From the NCBI GenBank assembly GCA_037176905.1, contig JBBBWG010028677.1, forward strand, positions 27,660 through 57,226: DNA of 29,567 nucleotides. Reading direction: 5' to 3'. Below, piece by piece: positions 25,001-29,567 of the stretch. How positions within the stretch are numbered: the first letter of the stretch is position 1; the number at the start of each line of letters is the position of its first letter. This stretch comes from Azolla pinnata (lineage: Eukaryota; Streptophyta; Polypodiopsida; Salviniales; Salviniaceae). A program made the position numbers and the translations under genes. The notes under the pieces were generated by a model. That model was given only the letters and a program-made list of their open reading frames with translations, did not search any database and was not told where the DNA came from.

Positions 25001-25470
25001 GAATGCTCGCTTCTGGTGTGCAGGCTATGGAAGGCCCGCTCCGCGCAGGGAAGCGACCCACAATCCACGAAGAGCGGGACGAGGTGGTTCTTCACGGCCC
25101 CGATGCTCTCCGATCCATTGCTCACCATGTGCTCGTGGACGCGGATCGCAAATGGCAGGCAGCTCCTCTCCTGTTCCTCCTCCTCCTCCTCCTCCTGCTT
25201 CTGATTCTGCTTCTGATTCTGCTGCTGATTCTGCTTCTGCTTCTGCTGCTGATTCTGCTGCTGATTCTGCTTCTTCTGCGTCTGATTCTGCTTCTTCTGC
25301 TTCTTCTGCTGTCTGCATTCTAGGATCATGACTATGGTGCCTTGAATGCAGGGGAGATCTGAGCTGTGCTCGTAGAGGGCGCTGAAGGTGCCGTCGAGCA
25401 TCGCCGGATCCTGAGGAGAGAGCAGGGGATTGCTCGCCATCGCCATCGCCATCGCCATCGCCATCGCCAT
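22069..25470 (-). CDS. PLS-type pentatricopeptide repeat (PPR) protein
   Basis: PPR proteins bind organellar RNA, about one base per repeat, and act in editing, splicing or stability in plastids or mitochondria. This 1133-residue frame has no intron inside the repeats. It holds roughly 25 repeats from about residue 105 to 1080, with motifs such as NALISMYAKCGAIDEAVDLF, LVDLYASFGCFADAEAIL and DVVSWTSLIAGFLDHGMAEH, in the L/S length pattern of the PLS class. The C-terminus (GVGWINLLAACRRSADLELC ... FVLMANMYAETDHAG) is the start of an E1 motif and stops there: no full E2, E+ or DYW domain. Residues 1-12 are (MA)6. Residues 54-102 are a Q/K/N then Glu tract. A His tract lies near 224-235. The start chosen is the first ATG after an in-frame TGA; a spliced 5' exon is possible (see findings). 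Specific RNA target unknown. Confidence 0.93.
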   Translation of the reverse strand: MAMAMAMAMAMASNPLLSPQDPAMLDGTFSALYEHSSDLPCIQGTIVMILECRQQKKQKKQNQTQKKQNQQQNQQQKQKQNQQQNQKQNQKQEEEEEEEQERSCLPFAIRVHEHMVSNGSESIGAVKNHLVPLFVDCGSLPCAERAFHSLHTRSEHSWTSLIAAHAQMGSFSFALILLEQMEEDGVQPSRHTFMHLLSFCGRFCSAEPEIGREIHSKMVKQGFHHHHHHHPHHGGNDLPLTNALIAFYGRCSFLADARTVFDRAPARDLRLWNLLISLYIEHRLRGEALLCLQAMESEGMLPDATTFSHVLRACESWEDFDGAKLLHHALVARGCEMEAALVRSLVDLYASFGCFADAEAILARASPAPDADSWIALIAKLSESGMNDRVLDCKERLESAGLLEPAAYIYALKACGEVGDLGYGRELHLQIEKRHGFLAREEPIFAGALVTMYSKCSSITEAQHVFAAMNARDTVAWTVMLAAYSEHGLVEEALSTFRDMQASNVGLDAVAFACGLRACGAARDIATGRRAHAELLGEGFETSPVVGNALLEMYAKGGLLAEAWDVFAELSVQDVVAWNTLISACVGCELHQEALRFFDMMRNDEGIAPNRSTLVSILKACCYAGHGEEGLKLHAYILEVGFEDDELVGSVLLDMYCRCGFLDEARHLFDALPARNAVIWSTFISGNTEHGLATEALMHSEQMQLEGVCADVTAVLCILRACSSTGSTEKGSAVHSYIVKAGFEDDPMVGSALVHFYAKCARLVEAEEVFSRLLVRDVVSWTSLIAGFLDHGMAEHALNCYGQMQLEGISPNAVTLLTIVKACAEIGALAVGRETHIEAAKEELESDVPVHNALISMYAKCGAIDEAVDLFDELFLSRDVLSWSAVISGCVDQGDIDTAFSLYEGMQHQGVLPNEAAIMSLLKVCGNTGALEAGTRIDAQMKQVFAADAMFTTALIEMYAKCGCMVDAQALFDSIPRIDLVALNALSNGYARQGRSDLVVTFSERMEEEGIEPNEATYLNLLTGFDHDGLVGKGQESFMYLCTANALSGKHGDCMVDILGRAGRVNEAFALLQAIPLHMEGVGWINLLAACRRSADLELCEQVFEEAVDVCKLHHPAAFVLMANMYAETDHAG
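25165..25315 (-). repeat. CAG/CAGAAG trinucleotide tract coding Gln/Lys/Asn then Glu
   Basis: Within the PPR frame a (tgctgcttctgattctgctt)-type plus-strand repeat encodes residues 54-102: a Q/K/N-rich run ending in seven Glu. It separates the N-terminus from the first recognisable PPR motif and is probably a disordered, length-variable linker. Confidence 0.85.
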
Positions 25471-25472
25471 CG
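25435..25472 (-). repeat. (ATGGCG)6 hexanucleotide at the PPR start
   Basis: Six tandem gccatc units on the plus strand give Met-Ala six times on the minus strand. Each unit offers an in-frame ATG, so repeat-length changes would leave a usable start codon. Confidence 0.9.
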
Positions 25473-25642
25473 CCGAGAGCTTCTTGATGAAACATCATGT
25501 TATAATGTGTTGGTAATGGAAGAAGAAGGGAAGAAGAAGACAAGGAAGAGCTTACAGGAAAGATTCCAGGATCGGGAAAGATTCCAGAAACCCCGGTATC
25601 GAGAGATTCTGAGCCTTGCGCTTTGGCGATGGGGATAGGCAT

Positions 25643-26887
25643 CGGGTCGGAGAACGGGTAGAGTGATCTTGTGTCGGCGGCGATCTTTAATTAATTCCTC
25701 ACGGTAAGAATCGAATCAGCGCAACCTCTCTTGAATCAGCGCAGTCTGATCTCTCGCATCGGTTCGTTTTTAATTCCTCGTGACAGAATTTAGAGAACGC
25801 TTGATACCCCGAGTTCAGAGACGCGAGGAATCTGGACCCTGGCATTGGCTACGTAAGCAGAAGATGCAATAGAATGATAAAATAAGAGTAAGAGGGTTGG
25901 AGAGTCACACAACCTATACAGTGTTAGGTTTGCTTGCAGTTAGCAGAAGTTGATCCGAGTTCTGTTTGCGCTTAGCAAAAAGCAAGCAACTCTAGATCCT
26001 CCCTTACCTCTAGGGATAGCAAGCAAGACATCGTTTGCAAGCGAAGCAAGCCTTAAAAACCGGAATCTATTAGATGCTTCGGTGGTTTGTGCGATGACCA
26101 TTGAAGTACCATGATCAAAATGGTTGATGTTTTCCACAATCCTTCGTGACGAACAATCAGATATTTGGATCATCGATACATCTCAACAAAACAAACGTGC
26201 ATCGAAGTCAAAAGCCAAAAAATCAGAGCCAAATCTTGAAGAAGCTTGGATGACCAATCCATACCATAACATGTAGATATTTGGATCATCGATACGTCTC
26301 AACAAAACAAACGTGCATCGAAGTCAAAGCCGAAAAATCAGAGCCAAATCTTGAAGAAGCTTGGATGACTAATCCATACCATAACATGTATGATGATTCC
26401 ATATATTTTTAAAAGGAGAAAGACTCTACAATTAAGGCCCATACATACATACACACACATGATGAGCAAAATATATGTAGGGCTAAGCACAAAAAGTGTG
26501 CTTTTTTGACTAAAACGAGCATCTCTACTACCTACACACACAATTCTAAGCTTTAGTGGATTCGTTAGAATAGCGATTCCATGAGAGGATCCGAATCCCA
26601 TTATTCCGCCACACCGTGGCACAACAAAACCTAATCGTCGAATCGCGAGTGCCTAGTAACGGGGATCAAATCCCATTCCTGCATCAAAACACGAAAGCAT
26701 TAATGAAAATGGAGGGGGGGAAAGAAGGAAACGCAATCCGACGGCGAAAATTAAGAGCAATGTATAGGACTAAATCACAAAGAAAGAAAGAAAGATATAT
26801 TAACGTATACTGGCATTATGGATTCAATGACCAAACTTGGGGCATATAACATGTCTGTGGAATTACCAGACACACGAACGAGATTGT
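25643..26887. other. Intergenic DNA upstream of the PPR gene
   Basis: This should contain the PPR promoter at its left side (minus strand reads leftward) and the 3' flank of the His-rich gene at the right. I recognise no TATA box with confidence. A 116-bp tandem duplication lies at 26159-26390. No coding feature is supported. Confidence 0.55.
26159..26390. repeat. 116-bp tandem duplication
   Basis: agatatttggatcatcgata begins at 26159 and again at 26275. The two units match almost throughout (…aacaaaacaaacgtgcatcg…, …gaagaagcttggatga…, …ccataccataacatgt) with only a handful of differences, so the duplication is fairly recent. Confidence 0.92.
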
Positions 26888-27178
26888 TCAACGATGGCCA
26901 TCTCCGCCGCCATGCCCTCCATGGTGATCATCATGGTCATCATGATGGCCATCTCCACCACCATGATGGTCATCATGATCATCATGATGATGGCCTTCTT
27001 GATCATGTCGTCCATGGTCGCCATGGTCGCCGCCATGGTCATCATGATCGTGCCGACCGTCATCCTTATGATGGTGATCATCCATGCCACTTGTGGGTTC
27101 TACATGAAATGCTTCAACTAGCAAGAGCACCAAGCAAAGCATTGCCATGAAGAACAAAGCTGCATTCCTATTAGCCAT
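26888..27178 (-). CDS. Small secreted His/Asp/Gly-rich protein, putative metal binder
   Basis: A 96-residue ORF. Residues 1-23 (MANRNAALFFMAMLCLVLLL then VEA) form a classic signal peptide with likely cleavage before FHVEP. The rest, from residue 32, is almost only His, Asp, Gly and a few Lys/Arg/Glu (runs such as DDHHHKDDGRHDHDDHGGDH). By my count more than a quarter of the mature chain is His. Such chains bind Zn, Cu or Ni and are found in cell walls or apoplast of plants; the role here is inferred, not shown. A TATAAATA box lies about 130 bp upstream, which supports a real transcription unit. The minus frame with the signal peptide is chosen over other open frames of the same repeat. No close family recognised. 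Confidence 0.75.
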   Translation of the reverse strand: MANRNAALFFMAMLCLVLLLVEAFHVEPTSGMDDHHHKDDGRHDHDDHGGDHGDHGRHDQEGHHHDDHDDHHGGGDGHHDDHDDHHGGHGGGDGHR

Positions 27179-27305
27179 CTTCTCTCAATCTCAAAAACCA
27201 CTTCTCTAGTCTTCCTTCTTCTTGCTAAGCAAAGATGAATCTGATTTGTAAATCTATCTATCTACCTTATCTTATCTTACCTTACCAATCTTATCTATCT
27301 AGCTA

Positions 27306-27313
27306 TATTTATA
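27306..27313 (-). promoter_or_regulatory. TATA box of the His-rich gene
   Basis: The plus strand tatttata reads TATAAATA on the minus strand, about 130 bp before the ATG at 27178. The likely start and 5' leader fall in the TATC/CTT-rich DNA between (27180-27280). Confidence 0.6.
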
Positions 27314-28007
27314 TGGAACATGAGGGCCAAAGTTTCCTAAAATGGCCTTGAGTGGAAACATTAGACTTTTCATGTTTGCTAATTCAGCATCTCCTTGCCT
27401 AGTCAAAAAACCTTATCCTCTTTCAAAGCGTGTAGAATCTTCTTTCCGTTGACCCTAGCCTCTCTTCTGCTTAAGTGTCATGGGCTCTTATTATTACCAT
27501 GCAATGAAGGAGAGCCCCAAAGTTCAAATCCCACTTCTACCACGATCGTGAAACCGCTACCCATCCGCGAGTGATTTCTGGTAACAAGCGGTAACGAAAT
27601 GGGGAAATCATCGGAATTATTATTACGATAGACTTGTAATCTGCATCTAGTATCATACAACTCAGGCCTTTGAGAAGGGGGAATTTTTCCTAACACATGT
27701 TGCCCGAGATCTCTTCATCGTCGTCGTTATAACAAGTACATAGTTTGCTTGCTTGCCTTCTCTTATTTAAGTGGTCCACCTTGTCTTGGTTTATATGCAT
27801 TGCTAGGAAAACTCAAGGAGGAAAAGAAACAGAGAAAAGAACTCTAGATACATGATAGTGACATCAACATGAAAATAATTTTCTGGGGTTATCTTTGTAG
27901 GTTGTACAAAAAGACTGACTTCAACCACAAAGACATCAACTATAGATTACGACGGAGCATGAAATAATTTCAAGCTATGTGTAGGTTGCGTGCGACGAGG
28001 CTACGAA
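27314..28007. other. Intergenic region upstream of the His-rich gene
   Basis: Distal promoter DNA with no recognisable coding content. A TTCAAATCCC word at 27514 resembles a tRNA B box but lacks a foldable tRNA around it. Confidence 0.5.
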
Positions 28008-28478
28008 TTACAGATCAACAATTGATAAGTTAGGAAGCCAGAAGGTGAACGTGGAGGCGGCGGAGAAAAGCAAGTGATAGAATTTGAAGTTGTTGATATG
28101 CTTGTGTCCAAATTTATAGATTTGAAGGGCAAAGATTATGTGTGCTTGGACATCGAGAGGTTCACCACCATTTTTCTCACACTTAGCTTCTCCATTTTTA
28201 GCACTAATATGCTTCTTGATTCCATGTGATGGTTTGTAGATTGCATTATATGTATGAAGGAATGGTTCATGATTATTAAATACTCCAATCATTTCACTAA
28301 AGGCATACATAGTATCTAAATGTAGATAGCTGTGTGTGTATATATATATAATAAGTGTACACATACATAATAAATACAAGAACATATCTATAAACCTTGA
28401 GAAGTCATGCATTGTCGATATCAATGTCTTAATCTTGAAATGACATTTATTGACAAGTTTATATGTCGCTATTTCCAC
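28008..28478 (-). CDS. Uncertain 156-codon ORF, no known relative
   Basis: An open frame of 156 codons in AT-rich DNA. The first half is rich in Tyr/Ile/Leu and hydrophobic, around a tata(ta)n tract, and looks non-coding. The second half (from LDTMYAFSEMIGVFNNHEPF to FSAASTFTFWLPNLSIVDL) looks more protein-like, and a possible AG acceptor (ctacatttag) precedes it. I do not recognise a family. It could be a terminal exon, a decayed gene or chance. Confidence 0.2.
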   Translation of the reverse strand: MEIATYKLVNKCHFKIKTLISTMHDFSRFIDMFLYLLCMCTLIIYIYTHSYLHLDTMYAFSEMIGVFNNHEPFLHTYNAIYKPSHGIKKHISAKNGEAKCEKNGGEPLDVQAHIIFALQIYKFGHKHINNFKFYHLLFSAASTFTFWLPNLSIVDL

Positions 28479-28666
28479 TTTATAGCTATTCGACTGTTAG
28501 CTCTAAGTACAATTCCAATGTTTCTCACGTTATATTTCATAGAGATAACGAATAATAGCATAACATTTACAATTTTCGATATATATTATGATTAACAATA
28601 CAGTAAGGTTTTGAGAGGTTGGCACGAGTTAAAATAGGGGCAGATGTGAATACTTTCTTCAAGTCA

Positions 28667-28910
28667 TCGACAGTTTGAATGGGAAACCACTCGTAACAGA
28701 TTTCGCAAGTATCTATATGTATAAGTAACTCGAACGGGGAAGCCTCTTACAAAGATCTCGTTAGCATCTGTGCGTATCGACAGCTCGAATTAGAAGCCTC
28801 TTACAACAGATATTGTCGGCATCTGTGTTATATCGGCAGCTCAAATGGGAAGCCTTCTACAGCAGATTTCATCAGCATCTATGTGTATCGACGGCTCGAA
28901 TGGGTATGGA
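28667..28910. repeat. 55-bp tandem array, about 4.4 copies
   Basis: Units starting tcgacag(c/t)t(c/t)gaatggg begin at 28667, 28722, 28777, 28833 and 28888 (spacings 55, 55, 56, 55). Each continues aagcct(c/t)ttac-acagat-tcg-agcatctgtgt. Divergence is moderate. Confidence 0.88.
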
Positions 28911-29139
28911 GCTGCTGCAGAGGAGCGGATGTAGTTACAATCTCAGACTGAAACTAGCAACAACTGCCAAAGTTTAATAGAAAAATCCAGCTTACATAAG
29001 AATTAAGATATAAAATTGAAATAATCAAACAAAGTAAGCGGGATTTCAGACGAGGGTTTATAGTTTGAAAGTACTTTCTTTCACAATTGCACCAATCTTA
29101 GAAACTAAAAAGCACAAATAGTTATACGTAATGTATTCA

Positions 29140-29520
29140 CATTCCTTCATCATATATATATATATGTTCATGTTTGATATATTTCAACGAATGCAAATAT
29201 TACAATCTATTGATTGCTCTTTGCAGCAGCAGCAGCAAAGAGAAGACCAAACACTAGCAGAAACAGAAACGGATATGCAGCAAAGCGATGACCAAACACA
29301 CTACGAGTCAGCAACAGCAGATTGTCATGTGCTCCTATAAACACGCCAAAGAAGAAGGATTTTTGTCCACCATTGTATATATGTATATACATTCATGTTT
29401 GATATATTTCGACGAATGCAAATATCACAGTCTATTGATAGCTCTCTGCAGCAGCAGTAGCAGCAACAGCAGAGAGAGAAGGCGGAAACTGACAAATACG
29501 TAGCAAAGCGACGGATGATC
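29140..29520. repeat. Two diverged copies of a ~130-bp element, 225 bp apart
   Basis: ttcatgtttgatatatttc starts at 29167 and 29392. Both copies continue (a/g)acgaatgcaaatat-acagtctattgat-gctct-tgcagcagcag, and end in a CAG/GAGAAG-rich part. Both are preceded by tatata runs. No coding sense is apparent. Confidence 0.85.
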
Positions 29521-29567
29521 AGACGCAGCTGCCGAGTCTGCAAACACTATGCAGGGTTAGATTCCTA

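Noticed and set aside
23593-25002. Plus-strand and shifted minus-strand ORFs of 100-244 codons
   Set aside because: Antisense or frame-shifted shadows of the GC-richer PPR coding sequence.
27505-27530. tRNA-like B box (agttcaaatccc)
   Set aside because: No acceptor stem, anticodon arm or A box can be folded around it.

Overview
The window is nuclear DNA of a land plant. Four multi-residue protein families of green plants are readable. Three of the genes are split by many short GT-AG introns, and the fourth is a very long, nearly intronless PLS-type pentatricopeptide repeat (PPR) gene. The PPR style, the loose and repeat-rich intergenic DNA, and a plastid petA fossil with a TAG exactly where Gln is conserved make a seed-free plant, most likely a fern, my best guess. 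That is an inference, not a proof. A 100-base run of N at 11683-11782 is an assembly gap.

Layout. 1-2126: 5' flank or intron with a ~190-bp tandem repeat. 2127-9298 (+): sixteen exons of a PX/PH-type phospholipase D (PLD-zeta class). The PH-like domain, both HKD motifs and the natural C-terminus are present, and the PX-containing N-terminus is not seen. Its large intron at 5396-6775 carries a mosaic of plastid-derived pieces. 9299-11682: AT-rich intergenic DNA. 12322-14972 (+): a complete five-exon 40S ribosomal protein S5 (uS7) gene with one GC-AG intron and telo-box motifs in its leader. 15636-16712: a ~1.1-kb CATA/CACA-rich array that runs almost up to the next start codon. 16749-21006 (+): a complete eight-exon TIP41-like gene, with a 144-bp tandem array in intron 1. 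22069-25470 (-): a PPR gene of 1133 codons, convergent with TIP41, followed by decayed tandem copies of its own 3' end. 26888-27178 (-): a small secreted His/Asp/Gly-rich protein with a TATA box. 27314-29567: mostly repeats (55-bp array, 225-bp spaced duplication) and one uncertain 156-codon ORF.

The genes do not form a pathway. PLD-zeta makes phosphatidic acid, S5 belongs to the ribosome, TIP41 belongs to TOR/PP2A signalling, and the PPR protein should act on organellar RNA. I find no mobile-element coding genes, CRISPR or tRNA genes. The most unusual content is the plastid fossil in the PLD intron, the decayed copies after the PPR stop and the several independent tandem arrays next to or inside genes.
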